From contig OX243811.1 of the NCBI GenBank assembly GCA_945859605.1, forward strand, positions 58,563,766-58,627,765: a stretch of DNA of 64,000 bases, given 5' to 3'. The translations under genes were made by a program, and so were the position numbers. Below the pieces are notes generated by a model. That model saw nothing but the letters and a program-made list of their open reading frames with translations, was not told the DNA's origin and did no database searches. Positions 8,775-21,800 of the stretch are shown piece after piece. The stretch is from Lumbricus rubellus. Taxonomy: Eukaryota; Annelida; Clitellata; Crassiclitellata; Lumbricidae. Positions within the stretch are counted from its first letter, which is position 1; the number at the start of each line of letters is the position of its first letter.

Positions 8775-8845
8775 ACGTAGAAAAGAATCCCGTCAATCAG
8801 AGGCTAATGAAAATAGCAAATCACAAACAATCAATCCTTCACAAG
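8775..8845 (+). CDS. RPTP exon: juxtamembrane
   Basis: Acceptor TTGTTGTCAG, donor GTAAGA. It enters with one base completing a split codon, then reads RRKESRQSEANENSK, a basic stop-transfer start typical of the cytoplasmic side of a membrane helix. It ends in phase 1 and joins the next exon exactly. Confidence 0.75.
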
Positions 8846-11800
8846 GTAAGATCATTATTGTTTTCTACAAATTATCTTAATGACCAAATACATTTCATCC
8901 TCCGCTGAAAGAAAACGCCTTTGATTCGAAAAATTATAATGTTGTCTTTGTTTCAGATCTATTCCTCGTTTTTTTCACCCGTTATAGTTTATTTTAGAAT
9001 AGCTTTTGCTATTTCCTGCATATAGGGCCTAATCATTATCATTAGACCATTATTTTTTAGTCTGTTTTTATATAATACATATTAATCAAATATACTATAT
9101 ACGTTTTATTTAATATATTATATATTAGCCTACATATATAATAGAAAATCAGCTAATCTAATGTCTAGCCTTATAAAATATATTTTCAGTAAATGACAAG
9201 CAGCGAGAACCATTCGCCAGTCATTGTTTGCCAGTTCCAGCTGGAGAGTTGCCAAATATTATTCAGCATAAACTAACAGCTCCAGGTGTTCTGGATAAGG
9301 AATTTAAGGCAAGTGACGCACGAAGACATTACATTTTAAGCAAAAGTTATCAACACTCGGCATCGGTGACGTTGATCTAGATTCTAGAGTAAAAGTCTCT
9401 CAATAAATATGGCAATGCTGCTGTTCATTTTGTTTCATTCTGCTGTATAATTATGTATATACACGTATGTATAAATTATTATGTACCGTATGCAAACAGC
9501 AGGGGCGCAACCAGAACATTTTCCTGGGGTGCTCAGAATTATTATTGCAAGCGCCGAGGGTGCGAAGCAGGGAGTGCGTAACCTGAAAGACTTAAAGAGC
9601 AAAATACCTCTACCCCACACCTCCAACAAAAAAACAAATAAAAATACTCATCGGATTTGGAAAAATTGCGTGGGTCACCATTTTAGCCCTGGGAGTGCTC
9701 AAGCATTTCCAGCACTTCCCTAGTTGCGCCACTGGCAAACAGTGAATATTCATTCATAAGTAAGTATTGGTAACCCATTAGAGCCCTGGCTCTACCTATG
9801 ACTATCAAACGAATCTACATGTAAACAACTGCGTTTAAAGACAGCATATATAATTATATATGCTGCTCCGATTCAAAGGCAAAATGACATTATGGAGAGC
9901 GGTGGTGTAGTGGTGGATGCGGTGCTATTTTCAAATCCAACTCAAGCCGCCGCGTTGGGACTTAAGCAAGTCCTTCACTTGCAATAATTGTTCGTGCGCT
10001 TCGGGATGAAACTCCCATTCAATTTCCGCGCTGTAGTGGGGAACGAGTAGAGAGCGTGAAGGGGCGCTATAGCAAAATGGATAAATGAATAATAAATAAA
10101 AAAGACAGGCCACTTCAGGAGGACGAACTAACGCACGAATTATCTCGATGGTCTTGTAAAAAGAAATCTTCTGGGTTAATAGGTTTCATGCATACGCTTT
10201 GTGTTAATCGTGCTTAAAATAACTCATGAACTGTCTTAAAGTCACCGTCTTGTTGATAATAGAGGAAAAAGTTCCAATTATCAATTTCATTTTCCGCAGC
10301 TTGTACCGATGGAAACAAAAGACCTGTCAACCGTTGGAAAGAACCGAGATCTTAAGAAGAAGAACCGATTTCGAAACATCGTTCCATGTATGCGACTCTA
10401 AATTTATTCTCTTTTTTATTGTTAACAACTTGAAAGTTGTAGTCTCATTTGCAATAACTATCATTACAGATTCTATCGCGCTTTTTCTTACGGTTTAAAA
10501 TTGGAATTTATTTGCTAATTTTAGTCACATTTCGATTGGATTTGTTATGTTGTTGTTCTTAGGAAACTAAGACTTAGGTGACTTAAACTCGGGCCCGGAT
10601 TAACCACGGTGCTGATTGTGCTGCAGCACAGGGCCCCAAGTTTTGGTGGGGCCCCCAAATTGTAAAATTAAAAAATAAATAAAGTGTGGATTCAGGAAAG
10701 AAACTGTGCAAATTGCAATGCATTATGCATAGCAAATTAGCAATCATAGCTATGACTAAATATAATTATAACCAAAATGATAATGTCATAGTATAATTAT
10801 GATGACATCACTTTGATGTATCCCTCTCAAACTATACGAGTCACTGATAACTTTTGTGGAGGAAATGCTATGGACTTTCGATGATAATGATATAGAGAAG
10901 AAGACCCGGGGTTACGTGGACAATCAATCACCAATATAAGAAAGCCGAACCATGGGTGGTGGCGGAATTTATCAGGGGTTAAGCCCCCAAGAAGGCCCAG
11001 AGTAATATTTTCTTAACCATGAAAATGGTATCTTTTCCCGGGCTTAGCCCCCCAGAAGGCCCAGAGTCTAAAATATATGCGAGGGAAAATGGTTCTTTTT
11101 CGCGAACCGAAACGTCAATCTCATGACTTAAAAAGGTCGTCACTTTTTTGGCGGAGAAAATAGCATGGTTTTATGAGATTTCGACCTGATGACTAAAAAA
11201 GGTTAACAACTTTTTTGTGCCGAGGATAAAAAATTTCGGCGCCGCTCGCCCTGGACTAAGTTTCTGCCCCTTCCTAAGCCCAAGTTTTTAGCCTCCCCCA
11301 AGAACGGAAACCAAACTCCGCCCATGATGTGAGTGCGTGAGTCGTGAGCTCGTGACAATGGTCCTATCTACTTCTTATGTGCTGTGAAGTATAACAAAGT
11401 ATGTTTCGGGTTATTGTATGTCTATCTGGCTTCTTATAATTGTAAGGGGCCCCATAATTCAATCAGCACAGGGCCCCCAAAACTGTAGATCCAGGCCTGC
11501 TTAAACTGTCTGTTTTAATTTAGATGATAAAAACCGCGTAGTTTTATCACAAGTCGGCGGTGTCGCTTTATCGGACTACATCAACGCCAGCGTGATCAAA
11601 GTAAGCCAAAATTAATTAATCCAAGCGAAAATGGACCATGCTAACTAAATTAAATGTCAACTTCACAAAACTCTGCAAAGTAGGCTACAATTATAGAGTT
11701 GCTGAAGTAAACATTCTAAGGTATGTGTAAACAGTATGGTAAGGCACCATCGTATAGGCTACGTAGTGACCGGATGCAGGAAGGCCTAGTATAGGAAAGA

Positions 11801-14800
11801 ATTCTTTCCCAGCGTATAATATTTGCGTACAATCATTCTCTCTGATGTAAAAACAAAAATACTACAAACAACACAATACAGTTAGAATCATTCGACCCTT
11901 TCTTAAACAGCCACGGGCCAATTTAATGTCACGTAAAGAGTTGCAATCAAATCTTTTCAATTCAACTTTCAATTACTCCGAATGAAGCTGATCTCTGCCT
12001 TTTCAACTGCCTATGTATTTCAGGGCTATGGAGATACAGATAAACTGATTGCTACGCAAGGTACAAACATATTCATTTTCCGTCTGTAATATTATTTAGC
12101 ATCGTCAAATATTTTTACCGTAGTCTAAAATAACAGACGATGATGATGGTTCTCTGCCCGAAGGCAGGTTCATTGGCTTTACGCCCCTGGGTATGAGATG
12201 AGTGAGGTGGTTTCCCGTTGCCTTCCCCACAGACAATGATGGGTAAGCAACTTGCCCAAGGTCGCTCCGCAGGAGCTTGCGCCACCGCGTCCCACACGTG
12301 CTAGCCTGAGATATCGAAATCTCTGAATGTCAACTCCCAGTCCGGGGTTTGAACCGCAGTCCGTTGCAACCAACAGACGAATGCCGTTCGCGCTTACCGG
12401 TGTAGCCAACTAGGCTAGTTAATAACAGACATTATAGGCTATTTGTGAATCATTGAAACAATTCAAGATGGCATCTTTTCTCAAGTTGAAATTTTAAGAT
12501 AGGAATATCTGACGTTGTTTTGATAGTAATTCCATTGCAGGTAAGAGGCTTACCAATGTCTGGCCAATACTTCTCACACTTAGTCTTCAAAGTCATAGAT
12601 CCAAAAGGCAGACATTATGCAATTTTGTAGAATTTAACGCATTCACATACACACGCTATATTGCAATGAATTGCCTAATAAATATCACCTAGCCTTCTAA
12701 TCTAAACAGCAATAGGCCTAATAATTAATCACATTAAATATTTTCTTCACCATACAAATTGCTTGATATGAAAATTAACTCTTCTATTCTATCCACTGTT
12801 TATTAGACTTTAGGCCTATCTATCTCATGAATTTTTGCCCTTCAATCCCATTTCTATTCATAATTATGCCCTGATGCTTTTTCCATTCAGGACCTTTGCC
12901 AGAAAGCATTGACGACTTCTGGAGAATGATTTGCGAAATGGACGTCAACGTTATAGTCATGATAACCGATTTATGGGAAAACAATAAAGTTTGTTTCATC
13001 AATGTTTTCCTGAATTTCGAACTCCTTTGACCTCTTAAAAGTATCATGATAATTATATTCTGTCGTGTAAAGAACATTTTCTATCTGAGAACTTACCGCA
13101 ATTCGAAATGATTGTCATGTTTCAAAATTTTTTAAGTTGCAGACCTACCATGAAATATTAATTTAGAAGCTACATGTAAGCCATGGACAAGCCATGGCGC
13201 TGAATATTGAATAATTATGTCGGCATGTGGACCAATACGTATAATCGTATAGCCTATTATAAAACGGGATGCAAATGCTTTTTCGTCGAGAAAAGCAGAG
13301 TGCATAATTATATTATACCTGAGCAATAGCTGAATAGTCTATAGGCCTACAGCGTGTTTGCAGACAATAATTATTTTTCCGCGCTTAAAACATGTAATAC
13401 ACGCTAGATATAGACATAATGAAGTTTAATTCATCATGTTTAGACAAAGCATGTGCTTCGATTTATTTATTTTATTTGTTTATTTATTTTCCCCATTTAT
13501 ATGTTTATAATACATAAGCATATATTGGTTACTCTTAATATAACGTGTGTATGTGAATGCGTTAAATTCTACAAAATTGCATAATGTCTGCCTTTTGGAT
13601 CTATGACTTTGAAGACAAAGTGTGAGAAGTATTGGCCAGACATTGGTAAGCCTCTTACCTGCAATGGAATTACTATCAAGACAACGTCAGAACGAATATG
13701 GAATGGTTATGCTTCGAGACACTTTCAAGTTACTAAGGTAACTTTTTATACATATACATTGTGTTGCCTTAGAACCTGTAGAACAGTAGAAGGACAGAGA
13801 AAATATTTAAGATATTTGCATTTTCTGAGCTACACAATACAAATGTTAAATACAAATTAAATTTGCATAGTCTTTTCTGGATTAAAACTTTATGTGCTAA
13901 CGTTTAGGCTACAATTTACCATTTTGAATGTTCATAGGAATGACCGTCTTACTATACAGGTTTTAAATTGTACGAGACTTTATCGAAAACAAATGCATTT
14001 GGTGATGCCCTGATTTAGAGTGAATTTCCAGCCACTATTCAATTTTTCGTTTAAGTTTGAAAATAACTTTGTTGCAATAAAATGCATGGTTATCTTTGCC
14101 GTCAGAACATTTGGGTTGCTGCGAAGAGAGATAAGGGAAACAACTGATTGATCCCTCAAAACTACACAGTAGGCTGATAGAGATGAAGATGAGGTAAATA
14201 ATATAATTGGTAAAATAAGTTAACTGGTGACCCCTCCTCCTTTGCTTTTTCTCAAAGCATCTAATTATTATCTTATCTCGTGGCTCACTTTCAAGAGGCG
14301 CTTCATACTTGTCCAAATACCATATACTAGAATGCAATGATAAATCGGGTTATGTAGAAACGCAAATTGAAAAATTCACAAATTTATTTCAACTTCAGAA
14401 TTCGGAATCATGGGATGTTACACAGTGGCATTTTCTTGCATACCCGGATCATGGAGTTCCAGAGGACGTTGCAAAATTCATGACTTTTCTGAAGAAAGTT
14501 TGCAGCTCCAAGATGCCAGAAAAGTATACAGTAGTTCACTGCAGGTGAGTTCTATTTCCAAAGAAAAGATAGGAAATATACGATAAATATCAAAAATAAA
14601 ATATTTTACGTCTAATCGTTGCCCATTAAATGCAAACTGTCAAATTCAGGCAATAGTTGACACACAATGCATCATTTTGAGTCTATACATGTCAAACAAA
14701 AATAATGAATAAATGGAGTAGACTATTATGGAGTGAGTTTAGTCATCCGTAACTAGTTTGCCTTTATCTGTCGTTACGTGTCTATTTAGAAGCAAAATTA

Positions 14801-17800
14801 ATGTGACGATAAACTACATGCCGTACTAAGCGTCGATGAATTCATGTAGCGAAGTGCATGACATTGTTGTTACTAGATAGGCTAAATAACAGCAGCAGAT
14901 TCATCAAATCCAATATATAAATTTCATAATATTATTATTTAGTGCTGGGGTGGGAAGAACCGGAACTTTCATAGCTATAGACTACCTGATGCAGCAAGGA
15001 AATATTGGAGGCGACGTTGACATATTGGGATGTCTTCGGCATCTAAGAAGCCAGAGACCGCAGATGATACAGAACCTGGTACGTCTATAGACTATGCTTA
15101 TTATGCCTTCTTTAGAAATAGTTAACTAGACTAAGTGGAGCTGCTCAAATCTAACAAAACACTTAGACAAATTATCGAGGTGTTACGTGTCCAAGATCGC
15201 AGATACAAAGACGCATCGGTAAATTCAGTACAAAGATAAAAGGAAGGTGCGGACCACTGTAAGACCATGACCGTATTCGCGTGACGATTGTTATCACGTC
15301 TTACAAATAAATGTCAGAGGATATTTTGGGCTTCATAAAATTTTATATAGTTCGGCGAATTTCTGAAAGTCTGTGCTAATAATTATAGCACACAATGAAG
15401 AAATGCAAGCTTAGTTAACTATTAACATTAAATTTTTGTATGTACACAGGAATAAACTTGCTTAATTTGCAAAGACATAATTTCTGGTACGCTACTTCTC
15501 TTTTCACGCAGTCACAATACGAATTCGTTCATATCGCTCTGCTGTTTGAGTATACAGTCGGAGATACTACAATACCTTGCGACAACTTTGCAGCAAAGCT
15601 TATTGAACTGCAGAAAAGAGACCCCAACACTGGAATCAGCAAGTTAGATTCTCAATTACAGGTTGGCTTTGAAATAATCCACATTTGTATTAGTTTTGTA
15701 TTAGTGTCTCTGTCTCACCTTGACGTTAAAATCTTCTCTGATATTGATCCTGTGATTGAAAGTATTCTCACATTACAACTGTTTTGCGCGGCGTAGCTCA
15801 ATAATGGTCGTTGCGCATCGTGCACTTTCGTAGAGACGTAGACTCTGAACTTGATAATTTATTCATGAAAATGGCAGCAGTCAAAATGTCATATTTTGAT
15901 CATTTTTCTTTTCTGTTTCATCGAGTTATTTGCGAGAAGTGATGTACAGTTGTGCGAATAAGCTAACGCAAGCTGAAGATTATAATATGGTGGAGAGAAA
16001 AAATCAATGGTCAAAGTAGAGCCAAATGCCGTTTCAATTGACGATTGCGTTGTCTGATCTTTTCCGGCGATAAGTGCTAGGCCTACCTTGTAAATACATA
16101 TAACAAAAAATGTTTAGCACCTTCTGATGTTATTTAAAGTCAAAAGATCTAAATCAAGGATAAACGATCAGCCAGGAAAATGTTACTCCTGCATTCGAGA
16201 AGTCAATGCACAAAAAATCTGGCATATATATATCCAATGGCTATTAGGCCTGTTTTGATCAGAAAGTGAAATTATAATAAATTTGGCATGGTTCAGTTAA
16301 ATGCTTTGTTTGCACGATTCTTTTAGGACCTACCTTTTTTATATGGCCGCCAATTGATTCCTATTACAAGACAAAATGAAGAATTTGTATATTGAACCTA
16401 AGCATGAAATGTTTTAGGGACTTGAAGACCGGAAGACACGAATGTCAAAAGAAGGTAAGAGAACCATAAATTCACCTAATTTGTTGTAGTGTGAGTTTAT
16501 CAACATCTCCAGTTCTAGACCATAATTGCGAATGGCACTTAAATCACATCTGTTACAAACAATGAAATCATTGCATCTAAAGTTAGATAATGTGTAGCGT
16601 ACACTACTCTGAAGTTAAAGCATCTGAACTCGTATTATATACGAAGTTTCCTATGCCACTATCGATGATAATGGAACATTAAATTCAGGTCAAAATCATC
16701 TGTCGTCTTGCTCTCATGGAAGAGTATTCACCGCTACGTCGACATCATATAATGGATGTCGTATGAACCCTAAAAATCTTATCGGAATGATCTACAGGAC
16801 CTCTTGTTAATTTTATGAATACATGATATAACGATATAATTTTATTTTACGGCATATAAATATATAATTATAATATAATCATAACGATTAAATGCATAGA
16901 CATTTTTTAAATCTGAATGATGCATAGCCTACTGAAATAAATATTATTCATTTAAGTATGCATCATTCAGATTTTTAAAAATGTCTATGCATTTAATTGT
17001 TAAAAACAACATTTATTTAATGCCAGCTAAAGGTCTCCGACATCATTTTTATAGGGCTAACACTCGGTGTCCTTAAAATTGATGTTTTAGGCAAAAGTCA
17101 TGTTTTATTGAAGTCTATTGATAAGCACAGAATCGCAGAATTGAATGTCACAGTGATTCAGGTTTGTACTATTAGCCTACTTCCAATATATTTTTACGGT
17201 AGGCCTATTATAATTATTATAGCGGTGTGACATAGCCTTTCAGGGTATAAGTTCTAAAACTCCTTTATGTAGGCCCTAGGCCAACTCCAAACTCTGGAAC
17301 GTTTAGTTTAATCAAGCGTGTATTGCTTTTACAGAAGGCAGCGTGCATTGGTAATTATTTCTTTTTAAGTGCATGGGCATAATTGTTCATAAATTATGCT
17401 CATCGTGTAGGCGAAGGCACATAATTATTTAAGCATACTATCTTAACAAAAATATTATTAGGCCTAATGGCGCCATATTAAATGTCTTCATGCATACACT
17501 CATCCACCGTCATCTGACTCAGACTCCTCAATTAATAATTCCTCGTGTTTTACATTCCAAATGGGTGATTCACATCTTCAAGGATTCGTACATTAATCCA
17601 TCCGATCCGACGCCTTCCAATCTCTCTCGTCCTGCATTATACACGTCTTTGTAGTTACCTCAGTCACCTGTTAGGCTGTTTTTTGTCTCTCTCTCTAGCA
17701 AACGTTGACAGACCTCCACTACTGTAACAAATCTCTGGGATATCTATCCGATTCTACGCAGCGCTCGCTTGTGGATAAACTGGTCCTCTATTCTCAGCTT

Positions 17801-18850
17801 TAGAGTAGCGCTTCAGAAGTTTAGAATTTACGATTGCAAGATTATTATTAAATGCTACGGCAGTTTTAGCTGTTATTGCGCTGCAGGGATGGAATGGAAA
17901 AGATGCGTATATTACCTTAGGATTTCCGTGTCCCTCAGCTATCGACGATTTCTACTCGCTAACTAAAGAGTTCAATTGTGCAGCTGTTGTTTTCTTGGAC
18001 GGAGAATTGGTAAGATAAGCTTTTTTGTTTGCAATGTTTTTAGTTCTTTCGGAAGTCTATTATTTTGATTAGTCTTCTTTTAACGCGACTCCACCACTAC
18101 AACTCTTCACTCTGCAGCCTCCCTGAATACAAGCTCTTTCATCCAACTAGACTACTAGAGGAATGCGCCAGGTTGCAATAAACTCTGTGCTACGCTGGTT
18201 CTTAGTAGGCGGGTTGGAATTCTTCGCGCAGGCCTAGCGCAGGTTATTGATCACCAATGATTCATCATAATATTATAGAGTGCTCGGGGGGAAGTCCGAC
18301 ACTGGAGGGAAGTTCGACAATCGTAACCTTTTTGCTTACTTACTCACGAGCTTTAATGACACGTCATTTGCGGATATATTTTTTAATAGAGCTTTCTTTA
18401 GTTGTCATTTTGGACAACTTAGATTAAAATTTTACCGCATGCAATCCGCGAAACCCTGAGCTAAATCAGTGCACCTGATATGTAATCAATGCATCCGATT
18501 GCGCAATGTGAAATCATGTTAAGAGTTTATTCGCATATCTCTCATCTCTAGGGAGATTTTCTTGTTGCTAATGCTTGAGCTAGGTCTAATGCCAATGAAA
18601 AGTAGGCTGGTAAGACGCATATTGCTCATTACACCGTGGGTCGAAAAATAAGTGACCTGTCGAACTTCCACCCAAGTTCGGGTAAGTTCGACACCTCTGA
18701 TTGGGGTAAGTTCGACAGTGTGCACCTCATGCATATACGTGGGAATATGTGAATCGTTTTATGCGTGTATCATTACTGTAGATGCAAAATGTCTATAAAA
18801 CGAAATGTATGTACATGTATGTAAGTTATGTATATTTGTATGTATGTATG

Positions 18851-18881
<31 letters not shown>

Positions 18882-21800
18882 GTATGTATGTATGTATGTA
18901 TGTATGTATTGTATGTATGTATGTATGTATGTATGTATGTATGTATGTATGTATGTATGTATGTATGTATGTATGTATGTATGTATGTATGTATGTATGC
19001 AATGCATGTATGTATGTGTGTATGTATGTATGTATGTTTGTAGGCTGTGTATGTAGGCTATGTATGTAGGCTATGTATGTATGCATGTATGTATGTATGT
19101 ATGTATGTATGTATGTATGTATGTATGTATGTATGTATGTATGTATGTATGTATGTATGTATGTATGTATGTATGTATGTATGTATGTATGTATGTATGT
19201 ATGTATGTATGTATGTATGTATGTATGTATGAAATGTATGTATGTATGTATGTATGTATGTATAGCTATGGCTATGTTAAAAACTCTAACATCATTTATC
19301 CATCTCAGCATGGATTTCAACCTGGTCATTCCCCCTATATGGCCTTATTAAATATGCAGGACATGATTTCAAAGGCTATTGAAAATAATGAATACTCAGT
19401 GGGAATCTTCTTTGATCTAGCTAAAGCGTTTGATACGGTAGACCATAATATTTTGCTTAAAAAATTAGACAACTATGGAATTAGGGGGACTGAGCTCAGA
19501 TGGTTTGCCAGCTATTTTGAGAGCCGTACACAAAGAGTTCTCTGTAATGGTGTCCTTTCTGAGCTAGGGTTGATCAAATATGGAATTCCTCAAGGCTCCA
19601 ACCTCGGGCCACTCCTTTTCTTGCTTTATATTAATGACTTGGCCAATGTCTCTCCAACAATGTTTTTTATTCTATTTGCCGATGACACCAACGTTTTTTA
19701 CTCCAATGGTTCATGGCAGACGTTGTTTCAAACTGTGAACGTTGAACTATCTAGCATAGCTGTTTGGTTCCATGCAAATAAACTCACCCTTAATCTAGAT
19801 AAAACCAACTTTATTTTATTTAAATCCCACCGGAAAATAAAGCCAAGTGACAATCTCTGTTTGCTTATTGATGATATTTCCATCAATCAAGTTGAATCTA
19901 CAAAATTCTTAGGTGTGCATATAGATCAACATTTGACCTGGAAAGTTCATATTAATCAAATTGCAACTAAAATTGCTAAAAATATTGGTATTATTTCCCG
20001 CGTTGCTTATATCTTGCCAAAGACAATTAGAATGAATTTATATTATACCCTTGTCTACCCCTACCTCACGTATTGCGACCTTGTTTGGGCATCGACATAC
20101 GAATCCAGGCTTCATAAACTTGTAATCTTACAGAAGAGGGCTGTTCGTATAATTGCGGGTATTCGTAAACGAGAACTCACTGGCCCTTCCTTTAATGAAC
20201 TTCATCTCCTGAAAATTGACCAGATAAAGGATCTCCAAATTTGCGAGTTCTTTTTTCGACTTGAACACGGTCTCCTTCCTTCGGTATTCCAAGGTTACCT
20301 CCCTCACGCCTCTGACATCCATTCGCATTTCACTAGGAATTCATCTGCTTTTCGCCCTGTCAAAGCTCAATCTAATACTAGGCGTTTTACTATTAAATCT
20401 TATGGCACTAAAGTATGGAACACATTACCAATTGACATTCGTCAATCGAGTAGTCTGCAGGTTTTTAAAAAGAAACTTCGTGTTCTTCTACTTTCCTCCA
20501 CTAAAGCTACTTGAAGTGCACATGACCATGTGTAGTTAAGATTTTAGTTAAGTACTTAGTTAAGCTTGTTTCTCTACATGCTCTTGACAATATAGATTTA
20601 AGCTTTTCTGCAATCTGTCATCACCTAATTTGTTTTAGTCTCTTTCTTTTCAGCTATCTTGATTAATTTTTCTTGGGACTTTTTTACTTGGGTGACCCTT
20701 CCCAGCGGGATGTCCATCCCTTTTGGGCCCCCCTTTGTAGCCAATGCATGCATGTTTTGTACTTTTATTGTTTTCTTGTTTTCTGGTTGCAATAAAGTGA
20801 ATTGAAATTGAATCGAAATTGAAATGTATGTATGTATGTAATACTATGTATGTATGTACATAGATATGATACGAATGCTGACAATGTCAGTGATCCATGA
20901 AATTACCCTTTGCTCAATGTGGGTGTTCATACTTTGATCCACCCAAAAACCAGGAAGAAGAATGGATAAGGTGCCAGATGTGTGGGCGTTGGTTTCATGA
21001 GACGTGTATAGATGCTGTCAATGACATTTATTTAATCTGGACACGTTTTATAACCTGATTCCAGTTACAGACAGTAACTGTCGGAATTCCCCCCATAGTC
21101 AGGGGAAGTTGGACAATTTGTAGCCCTCAGAAAAAGTGTTTGTAATTTCAGGAAATAAACTGCAAAGACTAAATTGTTATTGCTTTTGCTTAAAGAGATA
21201 TAGTACTACTATAAAGTATTTTTAAAATAATTTTGTGATCTCGTTTTAGCCTAGAAATTTTGCAAAAATGCTTAATGTGTTGAACTTCCCCACAAGCACT
21301 TCTAATAAGATAGGTCCTATCAGGCATATATTGATATATTCCATAATTTCACGCTGTACGGTAGCTAGTAATCCACTTGATTGCTACTTTTGAAAATCTT
21401 TAACATCATATTTGCAGTACAAATCTCTTTTCTCATTCAGGACTGGCACTTTCTTCTGCTTAGGCTAAGACATAACCACTCCAGCTTGTTGAAGTTTCTT
21501 GATATTTTTGTCGCACGGTATTTCTATGAACGTGTGAACTTTTTTAATAATCCTACGTGTCCTATACTCTGTGAGACAATCATGGCTCCCAGGAGGCCAT
21601 TGATAAGAAGCTTTAAATCATATAGCACCACGCGAAGATCTTGTGAATTTCCACATGAACAATAAAACTACAATCACCACGGTTATGCCCCATTTCAGTT
21701 GGACAGAATCCTCTTATTTCGAAAAATCGCAAAAACTCAAAAGAGACGACTACCTCAGGTCTTTAGACCCTGTCTACTAGTCACAAAATAATTATCCACG

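Larger units (their letters stand above)
18280..21290. mobile_element. Possible DDE transposon remnant flanking the LINE
   Basis: The words GGGGGAAGTCCGACA, GGGAAGTTCGACA and GGGTAAGTTCGACA near 18,285-18,720 face GGGGAAGTTGGACA at 21,103 and a reverse copy near 21,275. Coding remains of a transposase tail lie at 20,945-21,058. The terminal repeat and limits are tentative. Confidence 0.35.

Noticed and set aside
14309..14398. Starting the D1 WPD exon upstream at the ATG of 14,312
   Set aside because: An acceptor (TTTCAACTTCAG) at 14,398 gives the right phase and family length; the upstream open frame has no PTP similarity.
18782..19262. Long open frames reading MYVCMYVCMYV / HTYIHTYIHTYI on both strands
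   Set aside because: They are translations of the ATGT microsatellite with no start context or homology.
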